Under the pieces are notes generated by a model. The model was given only the letters and a program-made list of their open reading frames with translations, had not been told where the DNA came from and searched no databases. Shown piece after piece: positions 6,425-18,492 of a DNA stretch of 32,906 nucleotides. A program made the translations under genes and the position numbers. Each line of letters starts with the position of its first letter. Position 1 is the first letter of the stretch. Source of the stretch: Ruminiclostridium sp. (GTDB lineage Bacteria; Bacillota; Clostridia; Oscillospirales; Ruminococcaceae); the NCBI GenBank assembly GCA_016282095.1, contig JAEEJW010000010.1:1-32906 (forward strand). Reading direction: 5' to 3'.

Positions 6425-8185
6425 ATGAAGAAAAAACTGCTGATACAGGTAGGGATAGCCGCATCACTGTTCCTTGCGGCAGTGCTGATAGCTGTGGAGG
6501 CCGTGCTTTACACAAGCGCGGAGAAGGTCTACCTGACCGCAAAGAATGAAATGATCGGGCGCGATCTTAATGTAATGTATTCTGATATCTGTGAAACGGA
6601 GTCGGCGGCCTCGCTGATCGAATACTGGCAGAACAATCCGGATAAGATCAGGGGAGGATTCACGCAGGAGGAGAACGACAGCCTGGAAAAGCTCTGGGCG
6701 AGCGATTTTGACAGCGCGGAATGGAATAACATCGAAAATGGCTTTGACCAGCTTGCTGAGACCGAACCGGCCTATCAGCATATGCTGGCGGATGACTTCT
6801 ATCTTTACCTGGTGAATTCCCTGCATTACAGGCTGATACAATTCGGGTATGAAAGAGTTTACCTTGCCGATATAAGCGATAAGAGTGACGGAACTGTTTT
6901 CATTGCGGCAAGCGCAGAAGAGACCGGGGAAGACCGCATCGAGCGCACCCGGTTCGGCTCAAACCCGATATTTGATATAAGGGGCACCAACGCGGCCGGA
7001 AAGCTGCGCGGCGGCGCGGCAGGCGATATCGCGTATGATGTGGTGAACTTTACAAACGGAACCCCTCTTTACGCGGGATATATACTTGTCGCAGCCAAGG
7101 ACGGACACTGTTACGCTCTGTGCTTACTATACGACTGGAGCGAATTCAGTTACCGACTGAACAACTCGGTGCTGCCCTCAGTCCTTGTAAGTGCGCTGCT
7201 TATAGTCGTTGCGAATGTACTGCTGATAAGTTTCCTGTATGTGCGCTCCATACGTCCTGTGACCCAGATACAGAAGAATGTCCGCGAATACACCGATACC
7301 AAGAACTCGGAGCGCATCATCAGCGAGTTGTCGCGGATAACCGCGAAGAACGAGTTCGGTGAGCTTGCCGCCGATGTTTCGCGCCTTGCCGATGAGATAG
7401 AGCACTATACCTCGGAGATAGCCCGGTTCGCAAGTGAAAAGGAACGCACAGCCGCCGAGCTTGATCTTGCTTCGCGCATACAGCTCTCTGCGCTCCCCTC
7501 GGAATTTCCGGCTTTTCCCGACCGCTCCGAGTTCGATCTGTTCGCGTCCATGAGTCCCGCAAAGGAAGTCGGCGGGGATTTCTATGATTTCTTCATGATC
7601 GACAGCGATCATCTCGCTCTTGTTATCGCGGACGTTTCCGGAAAGGGAGTACCGGCAGCACTGTTCATGATGGCTTCAAAGATACTGCTGAACGATAAAG
7701 CGATACTCGGCGGCTCGCCGGCGGAGATACTCGGTTTTGTGAACGAGCGCATCTGCTCGGGCAACAACGACAGTATGTTTGTGACCGTGTGGCTCGGAAT
7801 ACTTGAGATAAGCACCGGTAAACTCACCTGCAGCAATGCCGGTCATGAATATCCCGTCTTAAAAAAAGCCGGCAGGGATTATGAACTGTTCAGGGACGCA
7901 CATTCTCCCGCTGTCGGCGTGGTATCCGGCATACGTTATAAGGATTATGAGATCAGTTTAGAACCTGGCGATACGCTGTTTGTTTACACCGACGGAGTCC
8001 CGGAGGCGACAGATGCCGGAAACGAGCTTTTTGGAACCGACAGACTTTTAGATGCACTGAATTCTGCCGGGGACGTTTTCCCGAGGGAACTGCTCCATGC
8101 TGTAAGGTCGGCGGTCGATGATTTTGTGGGCGAGGCTCCGCAGTTCGACGATATGACTATGCTGGCGCTGAGGTACTTCGGATAA
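6425..8185 (+). CDS. PP2C/SpoIIE (RsbU-like) serine/threonine phosphatase with extracytoplasmic sensor and HAMP-like region
   Basis: N-terminal TM, sensor region, second TM and HAMP-like segment, then 'LASRIQLSALPSEFPAF...SPAKEVGGDFYDFFMIDSDHLALVIADVSGKGVPAALFMM...GDTLFVYTDGVPEA...FDDMTMLALRY'. Confidence 0.93.
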   Translation: MKKKLLIQVGIAASLFLAAVLIAVEAVLYTSAEKVYLTAKNEMIGRDLNVMYSDICETESAASLIEYWQNNPDKIRGGFTQEENDSLEKLWASDFDSAEWNNIENGFDQLAETEPAYQHMLADDFYLYLVNSLHYRLIQFGYERVYLADISDKSDGTVFIAASAEETGEDRIERTRFGSNPIFDIRGTNAAGKLRGGAAGDIAYDVVNFTNGTPLYAGYILVAAKDGHCYALCLLYDWSEFSYRLNNSVLPSVLVSALLIVVANVLLISFLYVRSIRPVTQIQKNVREYTDTKNSERIISELSRITAKNEFGELAADVSRLADEIEHYTSEIARFASEKERTAAELDLASRIQLSALPSEFPAFPDRSEFDLFASMSPAKEVGGDFYDFFMIDSDHLALVIADVSGKGVPAALFMMASKILLNDKAILGGSPAEILGFVNERICSGNNDSMFVTVWLGILEISTGKLTCSNAGHEYPVLKKAGRDYELFRDAHSPAVGVVSGIRYKDYEISLEPGDTLFVYTDGVPEATDAGNELFGTDRLLDALNSAGDVFPRELLHAVRSAVDDFVGEAPQFDDMTMLALRYFG

Positions 8186-8207
8186 GGAAAAAAGGGGTGT
8201 TACACCA

Positions 8208-10895
8208 TTGATATGGATAATAAATAACTGCGCTCTGCTGATAGCCGGAACTGTAGCGGGCGTTATGGGGATAAGTTTCTATATGCGGAACAGGGGTTCC
8301 GCAGGGAATATAAGGTACTATATGCTTTTCTACGGTGTATTCTCCGCGCTGTGGTGCCTTAGCTATGCGTCTCTCGGGGTCTCGACAGACCTGTCGTTCT
8401 GTGCGGGTATACGCACCGTTGGCCTGATCGCGATAGACGCCTTCCTGATAAATGAAACTTTCCTTGCTACGGAGATGGTCGGGGGATCAAAGAAACCTGC
8501 GTGGTTCATACGGATCGCCGCGTGTATGTATGCTGTGGCAGATGTTATTATATATTCCCATGAGGATGTGGATATCTTTGTCCGCGAGGACGGCTATACA
8601 CGGTGGTTTGCCAATCCGGAAATGAAGTTCAACCGCACATTCCACAATATATATGAGATCGCTATGTTCCTGATGCTTTTCGTTCACGCACTGATCTGGC
8701 TGAAAAGGACAAAACTGAAGCGTTCCCGGAAATTCCTTGGAATACTTATCGTGGCGAACTTCTCCATTCTTTTCTTCACAATTCCGGACACGGTATTCCC
8801 GGCGCTGGGGCTTCCCGGTATCGCCACTTCCGGTATCGGCGGTGCGGTCTGCACTATCGTAATGTGGTACGGTGCTATCGTTCTCAACTCCTTCGATGTC
8901 AGCGTCGGCAATATCACACAGCGTCTTTTCAACTTCATTGAGGCGGGCGTCATCGTGTTTGATACAAACCGCCATATCGCGATAATGAACGCCTATGCGG
9001 AGAACTGCCTGTCCGGCGGAAAAAACAAGGAACTCCATGATCTGTTCAGCATCAGCGAACCGGATATAGATACCATGTTCGAAAAAGGAGCGAACGAGAT
9101 ATATTCCACCCGTCTGTGGGACAAGAAAGGCGAGAAAGCGTATTCGGTCAAGCTCAATTCCGTCAAGGATACATACGGTGAACCCTATTGTGTGCTTATG
9201 GTATTCGCGGACATCACGGAAGAGCTTGAACTTGCGGATAAGTTTGCCATTGCGAGCCATGCCAAGAGCCAGTTCCTCGCGCAGATGTCCCATGAGATCA
9301 GAACTCCTATCAATGCCGTTCTCGGTATGAATGAGATGATACTCCGGGAATCAACGGACAATGATATCCTCGAATATGCTGCGAATATAGATTCTGCCGG
9401 AAACACACTGCTTTCTCTTATCAACAGTATTCTTGATTTTTCAAAGATCGAAGACGGCAAAATGGAGCTGGTGCCGGTAAAATATGACACCGCGTCTCTT
9501 ATAAACGATCTGTACCATTCTATAATACAGCGTGCTGACGCAAAAGGCCTTGCTTTCGTTATAGATGCGGACGAAAATCTTCCCTGTATGCTTTTCGGTG
9601 ATGATGTAAGAGTTTCTCAGGTGATAATGAACCTGCTCACAAATGCGGTAAAATACACGGAAAAGGGAACAGTCACCCTCACAGTTTCAATAGCGGAGAT
9701 GAACGAAAAGACCGTTAAGCTGCATATATCGGTGAAAGATACAGGCATAGGTATAAAGCCCGAAGACCTGGGCAGACTGTTTGAATCCTTCGAAAGGCTT
9801 GATGAGATACGCAACCGCAATATAGAGGGAACAGGCCTCGGTATGTCCATTGTATCCAGCCTGCTGAAAATGATGGGCAGTGAGCTGATGGTCAAGAGCA
9901 AGTACAACGCGGGCTCTGAGTTCTATTTCGTGCTGGAGCAGGGCATAGCTGACAGCACACCCATAGGCAATCTCCGCGAGAGGATGAATAAACGGACGGA
10001 GCGCAAGAGTAACGCTGACGTGATAAGCGCGCCGGGTGCCCGCATACTTCTGGTGGACGACAATGAAATGAACCTGAAAGTCGCCAGAAATCTGCTTAAA
10101 CTGTGCAGTATCAAGCCGGATATGGCTTCTTCCGGTGCTGAAGCGATAGAATACATGAGACACAACACATACGATATCGTATTTCTCGACCACATGATGC
10201 CGAAAATGGACGGTATCGAAACGCTCCGGAAAATGAAAAGCGAGGATCTTGTCCCGGATAACACGGCTGTTGTGGCGCTTACCGCGAATGCGGTCGTAGG
10301 CGCAAGAGAGATGTATCTCAAAGATGGCTTTAAGGATTATCTTTCCAAACCTATGGAAGTAAAGACTCTTGTTGAGAAGCTGAAAAAGTATCTGCCGGAA
10401 AGTGCGTACCTGAAAAGCAACGAGACTGCAGCGGCAAAAGCCGGAACCGGGATCCCGGAAATATCATCGGCGGACGGCGACGAGATAATGGAGTTTGCTC
10501 CGGAAGAGAACTCCGGAGGTTCCGGCGGGGCAGTTTACGACAAGGAAAAGCTCAGTGCGGCGGGTATCGGCGTATCGGTCGGTCTTGATTATTCCGGAAA
10601 TGACGAAGAGCTGTATGCAGAGATCCTTGGTGAATTTGCGGCATCCTGCGGTGATAAGATAAAAGCGCTGGACGAGCTTCTGGAAAAAGAGGACTGGAAA
10701 ACTTATGAGATAAAGGTTCACGCCCTGAAAAGCAACGCAAGAATGATCGGCGCAGAAGCTCTTGCAGTCCGTGCGCTGAAGCTTGAAGAGGCGGCGAAGA
10801 ACGGTGACATCGCATATATCAGGTCAAACCATGCTTCCTTTGCTGCTGAGAGCGAAAAGACTGTAAAAGCGATAACGGAAAGCCGCGAAGAATAA
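8208..10895 (+). CDS. Hybrid sensor histidine kinase/response regulator with Hpt domain
   Basis: TTG start. Multi-TM N-terminus, H-box 'SQFLAQMSHEIRTPINAVLGM', N/G boxes 'QVIMNLLTNAVKYTEKG...DTGIGI...GTGLGMSI', REC 'ILLVDDNEMNLKVA...YDIVFLDHMMPKMDG', C-terminal Hpt 'IKVHALKSNARMIGA'. Confidence 0.93.
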   Translation: MIWIINNCALLIAGTVAGVMGISFYMRNRGSAGNIRYYMLFYGVFSALWCLSYASLGVSTDLSFCAGIRTVGLIAIDAFLINETFLATEMVGGSKKPAWFIRIAACMYAVADVIIYSHEDVDIFVREDGYTRWFANPEMKFNRTFHNIYEIAMFLMLFVHALIWLKRTKLKRSRKFLGILIVANFSILFFTIPDTVFPALGLPGIATSGIGGAVCTIVMWYGAIVLNSFDVSVGNITQRLFNFIEAGVIVFDTNRHIAIMNAYAENCLSGGKNKELHDLFSISEPDIDTMFEKGANEIYSTRLWDKKGEKAYSVKLNSVKDTYGEPYCVLMVFADITEELELADKFAIASHAKSQFLAQMSHEIRTPINAVLGMNEMILRESTDNDILEYAANIDSAGNTLLSLINSILDFSKIEDGKMELVPVKYDTASLINDLYHSIIQRADAKGLAFVIDADENLPCMLFGDDVRVSQVIMNLLTNAVKYTEKGTVTLTVSIAEMNEKTVKLHISVKDTGIGIKPEDLGRLFESFERLDEIRNRNIEGTGLGMSIVSSLLKMMGSELMVKSKYNAGSEFYFVLEQGIADSTPIGNLRERMNKRTERKSNADVISAPGARILLVDDNEMNLKVARNLLKLCSIKPDMASSGAEAIEYMRHNTYDIVFLDHMMPKMDGIETLRKMKSEDLVPDNTAVVALTANAVVGAREMYLKDGFKDYLSKPMEVKTLVEKLKKYLPESAYLKSNETAAAKAGTGIPEISSADGDEIMEFAPEENSGGSGGAVYDKEKLSAAGIGVSVGLDYSGNDEELYAEILGEFAASCGDKIKALDELLEKEDWKTYEIKVHALKSNARMIGAEALAVRALKLEEAAKNGDIAYIRSNHASFAAESEKTVKAITESREE

Positions 10896-10903
10896 TATAA
10901 ACA

Positions 10904-10940
10904 AAACTGCTCCTTTCAATTACGAAAGGAGCAGTTATTT
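10904..10940 (+). terminator. Terminator hairpin, AACTGCTCCTTT...AAAGGAGCAGTT
   Basis: Perfect inverted repeat after the histidine kinase stop; same stem as at 4340 and 21249. Confidence 0.8.
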
Positions 10941-11040
10941 TGTGCTTTGCGGCGCGGTCCCCGCACCCGATCCGCCTGTTACATTCTGCAACGAGGTGGG
11001 TTTCAGCCTCGCAGTCCGGAGTAGGAGTACACATGGTCGA

Positions 11041-11125
11041 ATCTGCAAGGCAAAGCGATTTGTTTAGGGATCCAAACCCTTTTTAAAGGGTTTGGCCGCC
11101 GGAGGCAACTCAAGCGGAGCGCCTC
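11041..11125 (-). repeat. Dispersed hairpin repeat, copy A (3' of groEL)
   Basis: TCTGCAAGGCAAAGCGATT...CCAAACCCTTTTTAAAGGGTTTGGCCGCCGGAGGC; shared with copies B and C. Confidence 0.8.
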
Positions 11126-11150
11126 TGGCTTTCGGCCTCGGGCGAAGCGA

Positions 11151-13152
<2,002 letters not shown>

Positions 13153-13202
13153 TTAGCACTTTGCTGTTCCGAGTGTTAGCACTCTTTTATCCTGAGTGCT
13201 AA
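13153..13202 (-). promoter_or_regulatory. CIRCE operator plus overlapping degenerate CIRCE copy
   Basis: Perfect TTAGCACTC-N9-GAGTGCTAA at 13176-13202; TTAGCACTT-N9-GAGTGTTAG at 13153-13179. Confidence 0.95.
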
Positions 13203-13213
13203 CCGATAATCAT

Positions 13214-13242
13214 ATTATAGTCTTTTGGCATGGAAAAATCAA
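13214..13242 (-). promoter_or_regulatory. groESL promoter
   Basis: Minus strand TTGATT-N17-TATAAT immediately upstream of the CIRCE elements. Confidence 0.8.
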
Positions 13243-13285
13243 GTGTTTTTTTTGGATTTTAACATTTTTGTGCTGTTACACAATA

Positions 13286-13324
13286 ATACTGCACAAATCA
13301 TACATATAATTTGTGCAGTATTTA
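13286..13324 (-). terminator. Hairpin terminator downstream of ddl
   Basis: ATACTGCACAAAT...ATTTGTGCAGTAT inverted repeat just after the ddl stop codon. Confidence 0.7.
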
Positions 13325-13333
13325 CAATTCTTG

Positions 13334-14530
13334 TTATAATTTCCCGCCCTTTGCGCCTTTGGACCCTCCGAAAGATGCATTTTCGAGAATGTTCGTGTCG
13401 AACGAGAAGTTTATGGACTTATTTTCACGGGCGCGCTTGAGAGCAAGATCAACGAGCCTGTCAAGCATATCGCCGTAATGAAGTCCCACGGGCTCCCAGA
13501 GGTAGAACGCAAGGCTGCCCGGAATGGTGTTTATCTCGTTCAGATATATCTTTCCCGTTGATTTGTCCAGCATGAAGTCGATGCGGGCAACGCCTCCGCA
13601 GCCCAGCGCCTGGAACGCTTTCACTGCCATGGTGCGCACTTCCTCGCGCTGTTCGGGTTTGATGTCCGCGGGTATCCTGCGTTTCAGCGAAGCCATGCCG
13701 GACTTGCCGCCGGAGGACTTCGTTCCGCCTACATACTTATCCTGATAGGAAAGGATCTCATCATTTGCGACGGGCTCCTCACATTCGCTGGCTTCGGCGT
13801 GCTCATAGTCGCCAAGTACCGCACAGTTGATCTCTTTCAGTTCGGTTATTGCATCCTCGACAAGCACCTTCATAGCAAATGTGAACGCGTAGTCCAGAGC
13901 GTCAAGCAGTTCGTCACGGTTCCTGGCCTTGCGTATGCCGACGCTGGAGCCGAGGTTCACGGGCTTCACGATGACGGGGTAGTGTGTTCTGCTTTCGATG
14001 CGCTCTGTCACAGAAGCCTGCTCTCTCGTGAATTCCTTGATATTTATGACTGTTCCGGGAAGAACGGGGATGCCGTTGTCCGCGAACACGCACTTCATGA
14101 CGTATTTATCCATGCCGACGGCAGAGGACAGCACATCGCAGCCCGCATACGGCACTCCCAGGGTCTGGAGATAGCCCTGAAGCGCTCCGTCTTCGACATT
14201 TGTGCCGTGAACTATCGGCAGTGCTACGTCTATGACAGCGGCGATGTTATTGCCGAATTTCTTCATCGGGTAATGCAGGAGCTCCACGGTTCCGCTGTTC
14301 CCGACAGGCAGAACACGCTCGCTTTCCTTCAGCAGGGCAGGTATGTTCTTGTAGGCCTCGATCTTACCGATGTTTTCACCGATGTAGAATTCGGTGTTCT
14401 TGGTTATGTAGACCGGGATTATCTCATATTTCTCCTTGTTCAGCGAGCGGCAGGCCTGAAGTGCGGATATTACGGACACCTCATGCTCAACGCTCTTTCC
14501 TCCGAAGAATACGCCTAATCTTATCTTCAT
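13334..14530 (-). CDS. ddl: D-alanine--D-alanine ligase
   Basis: 'FFGGKSVEHEVSVISALQ...VPYAGCDVLSSAVGMDKYVMK...PVIVKPVNLGSSVGI...GGVARIDFMLDKSTGKIYLNEINTIPGS'. Confidence 0.95.
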   Translation of the reverse strand: MKIRLGVFFGGKSVEHEVSVISALQACRSLNKEKYEIIPVYITKNTEFYIGENIGKIEAYKNIPALLKESERVLPVGNSGTVELLHYPMKKFGNNIAAVIDVALPIVHGTNVEDGALQGYLQTLGVPYAGCDVLSSAVGMDKYVMKCVFADNGIPVLPGTVINIKEFTREQASVTERIESRTHYPVIVKPVNLGSSVGIRKARNRDELLDALDYAFTFAMKVLVEDAITELKEINCAVLGDYEHAEASECEEPVANDEILSYQDKYVGGTKSSGGKSGMASLKRRIPADIKPEQREEVRTMAVKAFQALGCGGVARIDFMLDKSTGKIYLNEINTIPGSLAFYLWEPVGLHYGDMLDRLVDLALKRARENKSINFSFDTNILENASFGGSKGAKGGKL

Positions 14531-14560
14531 ATCATATATCCTTTCTTTTGTTATGTATTA

Positions 14561-15037
14561 TCAATTATTTAAAGTAGTGATATCCGGTACTTCTATTTTT
14601 ATGTCCGGAACTGTCGGAACAACTATCTCGGGGATCTCTATGGGTGTCATGCTTATAGAGTAGGTCAGATCGATGCGATGCGTGGTGACTGTGGCTTTTC
14701 CGGTATCCGGTTCCTTATTTTTTTCCTTTGATTCACTCTCACTGGCAATTAGCGCCAGTATAATGAGCAGAACTGCTGTTATAATAAGAAACATAAAAGA
14801 GATAACGCAGCCTTTTGCTGACGTTTTCGTACCGGAATTGCGCAGCTGCTCGTTTTCGATACGGAGCCGTTCGTTTTCGAGTTCTCTCTGCTGCATGAAG
14901 AGCTCGTCGGCTTTATCGAGCTTTTCTTTTTCGGTCAGGACTTCCTTATCCCTGGAATATATACCGCCGCAGCTGGGGCAGGTATCGTACTGGTCGGTAT
15001 CGAATTGGGAACCGCAGTAATCACAATTAATCTTCAT
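14561..15037 (-). CDS. Zinc-ribbon, single-TM protein of unknown function
   Basis: 158 aa; N-terminal 'CDYCGSQFDTDQYDTCPSCGG' ribbon, central TM, extracytoplasmic tail rich in P/I/V/T. Confidence 0.7.
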   Translation of the reverse strand: MKINCDYCGSQFDTDQYDTCPSCGGIYSRDKEVLTEKEKLDKADELFMQQRELENERLRIENEQLRNSGTKTSAKGCVISFMFLIITAVLLIILALIASESESKEKNKEPDTGKATVTTHRIDLTYSISMTPIEIPEIVVPTVPDIKIEVPDITTLNN

Positions 15038-15106
15038 ATTATTACTTCCTCAGCTTCTTTTTTCTTTAAATAGTACTGCCCGCCGGGTCTGCACGGCGAA
15101 GCGTCA

Positions 15107-16714
15107 TCAGAAATTATCCGGCAGGTCATTTTCGAGCAGGATAACGCGCTCTCTGCCGGGCTGGATGGAATATGCGGCATTCATTGCTTCTTTCAGGTCC
15201 TTCGCCACAATTATATGGTTCTCCGGGAAGCCCTTTGCAAGCAAGCCTTCTTTGATCGGCGGAGCCTGACGCTCTCCCACGAGGATCGCTATATCACAGC
15301 AGGAGGACGCGTCCATGCCGAGTTCCTTGTTGAGCTGATATTCACGTTCACCGAGCTCTATCATGCCCGGAGTAGCTACGATGCGCAGGGCGTCGAACAT
15401 CGACAGCGTTTTCAGAGCGGCACGGGCTCCGGCAGGGTTGGAATTGAATGCGTCGTCGATTATTGTTACTCCGTTTCCTTTGTCGAGTATCTCCATGCGG
15501 TGCGGAACAGCCTGGAGACGTTTCACGGCATATATCAGATCATTGAGCGGTATGCCCAGCTCATGGGAAACGGCTATGGCACCGAGTATGTTCTGTACGT
15601 TGTGTTCGCCGAGGAGCTTGGTGGAGAAGCGCATGGATTCGTCACCGTGATGCACTGTGAATTCGGTGCCTTTCGATGTCACGGTGATCTCGTCTGCCGT
15701 ATAGTCGAAAGCTCCGCCGCTTATGCCGTAGGTTATTCTGTTCTTGTCTATATTCTTGTTCCTTATGTGCTCGTTGTCATAGTTCAGGAATACCATACCG
15801 TCGGTTATGCAGTCGGCTATCTCAAACTTCGTTTTTATGATGTTCTCCACCGAGCCGAAGGTCTCAAGATGCTGCTCTCCGATAGATGTGATTATCGAAT
15901 GTTTCGGGTGTACGATATCGCAGATCTCCTTGATCTCGCCGACCTTTTTCGCGCCCATCTCGCAGAGGAATATCTCGTGGGTCGCGTTGAGGCTACCGCG
16001 TACTACCTTGACCACGCCCATTGTGGTGTTGTAGCTGCCCGGGGTCATCAGGACGTTGTACTTCACGGACAGCAGCTTTTCAAGGTAGAACTTGGTCGAT
16101 GTCTTGCCGTAGCTTCCCGTAATGCCTATTACCGTGGTGTTCGGGAGCCCGTCGATTATGCGTTTTGCGTCCTTGATGTAGTAGTTGTTGACTGCCTTCT
16201 CTATCGGCTTGTTGATAAAATTCGAGAGCGGCGGCATCAATAAACAGAAGATAGGCAGCAGAGCAGCGGCTGCGAAGTAGAACTTCGATTCATACAGGAA
16301 TACGAACGACAGCGAACATACGGCTCCGTATATTACCGCGGTGGTCACACACATACGGATCACCCGGGGCGTGAATACGAGCTTCTTCTTGACCGGCTTC
16401 TTCATGGCGACGGCACTGACTATCATGCCTGCGGCCATCAGCACGGAGCCTATATAGGGGAGCAGGTCGCACACAACGGTCATGATCACGTCCGTATCGT
16501 AATATGATCTGCTTGCCGCAAATACTGCGATGAACCAGAATGCTACGGGGAATACGACACGTTTTATGTAGTCGGAGCCGTTCTTTCTGTGCCATTCCAT
16601 GTGTTCTTTAGTGTCGTAGGAATTGAGCTGGAACATATGCATGAAATGCACATAGTCGAGTGAAAATTTCACGAGCATAGCCGCATAGAACAAAATGTGA
16701 GCAAATACTGTCAT
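15107..16714 (-). CDS. Membrane-anchored MurF-like Mur ligase
   Basis: Likely start MTVFAHILFY with RBS GGAGATAT. Several N-terminal TM helices, then 'TVIGITGSYGKTSTKFYLEKLL', 'EMGAKKVGEIKEICDIVHPKHSIITSIGEQHLETFGS', 'DDAFNSNPAGARAAL'. Track ORF extends to 16765, overlapping the upstream gene. Confidence 0.88.
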   Translation of the reverse strand: MTVFAHILFYAAMLVKFSLDYVHFMHMFQLNSYDTKEHMEWHRKNGSDYIKRVVFPVAFWFIAVFAASRSYYDTDVIMTVVCDLLPYIGSVLMAAGMIVSAVAMKKPVKKKLVFTPRVIRMCVTTAVIYGAVCSLSFVFLYESKFYFAAAALLPIFCLLMPPLSNFINKPIEKAVNNYYIKDAKRIIDGLPNTTVIGITGSYGKTSTKFYLEKLLSVKYNVLMTPGSYNTTMGVVKVVRGSLNATHEIFLCEMGAKKVGEIKEICDIVHPKHSIITSIGEQHLETFGSVENIIKTKFEIADCITDGMVFLNYDNEHIRNKNIDKNRITYGISGGAFDYTADEITVTSKGTEFTVHHGDESMRFSTKLLGEHNVQNILGAIAVSHELGIPLNDLIYAVKRLQAVPHRMEILDKGNGVTIIDDAFNSNPAGARAALKTLSMFDALRIVATPGMIELGEREYQLNKELGMDASSCCDIAILVGERQAPPIKEGLLAKGFPENHIIVAKDLKEAMNAAYSIQPGRERVILLENDLPDNF

Positions 16715-16730
16715 AGTTATATCTCCAATG

Positions 16731-17504
16731 TTATATTGCAAGTCCGATGTATGCCGCCAGCACACGCATAAACAGGTATTGCTGGTCGATAAAGGCGAAA
16801 TGTCCTGCGTTTTCGATAGTCACGAGAGCCGCCTGCGGCATCTCTTTTTCCATGCGCTGACCGTCCTCGATCGGCGTGGCGTCGTCGTTCCTGCCCCACA
16901 TCAGCAGTGTCTCGGCCGTGCACTTCGGCAGCAGGGGCGACAAGTCCTCGTTCACGGTCTTTACAAGCACCTGACGCATCATCGGGGAAGCCGCCCTGTA
17001 ATCGGCGGAGCCGTGCTTCATGCGCAGATTTTCCAGTGCTTTCGGGAACAGTGTCCTTACAGGCGCGGACGACAGAAATTTTTTGGCCTGCTGGTATTTC
17101 TTTGCTTTCTTCTTCGCGGCCGCAGAGGGTTCGTGGCGTATGCCGGCTGCACCGGTGAGCGCGATCCTGTTTATTTTCAGCGGGATATTTTCCCGTGCCA
17201 TGAGTTTGAGGACTATGCGGCCTCCGAAGCTGTGCGCGAATATGAAAGTCTCGGTAATGCCGAGCTTTTCACAGAATTCCAGCACAAAGTCCGTGTACCC
17301 GTCCACGTCCCACGGTTCAGGCGGTTCCGGTGTCTGTCCGAATCCCGGCAGGTCGGGTGCGTAAACGTGGTACTTTTCCGCGAGAGTGTCTATTATCGGA
17401 TCATACAGATTTATGCTCGTGCCCCAGCCCTGTAAAACGAGCGCGGCTTCGCCGTCACCGTTCTCGGTGTAGTGCACGGGTATACCTTTTATGTTTATTT
17501 CCAT
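16731..17504 (-). CDS. Alpha/beta hydrolase
   Basis: Likely start MEINIKGIPVHYTENGDGEAALVLQGWG with RBS GGGAGAC; nucleophile elbow 'FAHSFGGRIVLKLM', 'LLMWGRNDDATP', 'ENAGHFAFID'. Confidence 0.9.
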   Translation of the reverse strand: MEINIKGIPVHYTENGDGEAALVLQGWGTSINLYDPIIDTLAEKYHVYAPDLPGFGQTPEPPEPWDVDGYTDFVLEFCEKLGITETFIFAHSFGGRIVLKLMARENIPLKINRIALTGAAGIRHEPSAAAKKKAKKYQQAKKFLSSAPVRTLFPKALENLRMKHGSADYRAASPMMRQVLVKTVNEDLSPLLPKCTAETLLMWGRNDDATPIEDGQRMEKEMPQAALVTIENAGHFAFIDQQYLFMRVLAAYIGLAI

Positions 17505-17654
17505 TATAAGTCTCCCTCTGAGAATCGCTCCCGATCCGTATGGTAATCCCTGCAGCTTGCAGACCCGGTCAGAAGTGCTCCTGTACCGGTTACTGCCATA
17601 CAAAACATTATACATCGTTTATTATACACCCGCAGAGGGTACTTTGTCAAGAAA

Positions 17655-17698
17655 AAACGCCTTCGCACCTCATATTCCGAGGGGAAGGCGTTTCCGTT
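17655..17698 (-). terminator. Hairpin terminator AAACGCCTTC...GAAGGCGTTT
   Basis: Inverted repeat between the micro-ORF and the divergent alpha/beta hydrolase region. Confidence 0.6.
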
Positions 17699-17704
17699 TC
17701 CTTA

Positions 17705-17776
17705 TCAGCAGCTTTCCTTGCCGTCACCGTTCTTGTCAGTGGCCGCCGGCTGCTTGTTCTTCTTATTCTTGCCCAT
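17705..17776 (-). CDS. 23-aa micro-ORF, MGKNKKNKQPAATDKNGDGKESC
   Basis: ATG at 17776, strong RBS AAGGAGG, stop TGA, terminator just downstream. Below ORF-track size cutoff. Confidence 0.5.
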   Translation of the reverse strand: MGKNKKNKQPAATDKNGDGKESC

Positions 17777-17843
17777 AAAAGCGTTCCTCCTTGGCCCGAT
17801 ACGGGTCCGAGGCTATTATGTGCATGATCCGTGTGATTATTCA

Positions 17844-18492
<649 letters not shown>

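Noticed and set aside
13700-13800. Van-type ligase specificity for the Ddl gene
   Set aside because: No vanH/vanX/vanT-type partners, and the omega-loop region could not be assigned to D-Lac or D-Ser specificity by eye.
15215-16243. Plus ORF of 342 aa opposite the MurF-like gene
   Set aside because: Antisense shadow; the minus frame has Mur ligase motifs throughout. Same reasoning for long shadows at 13799-14518, 22858-23997, 28580-29431 and 29818-30423.
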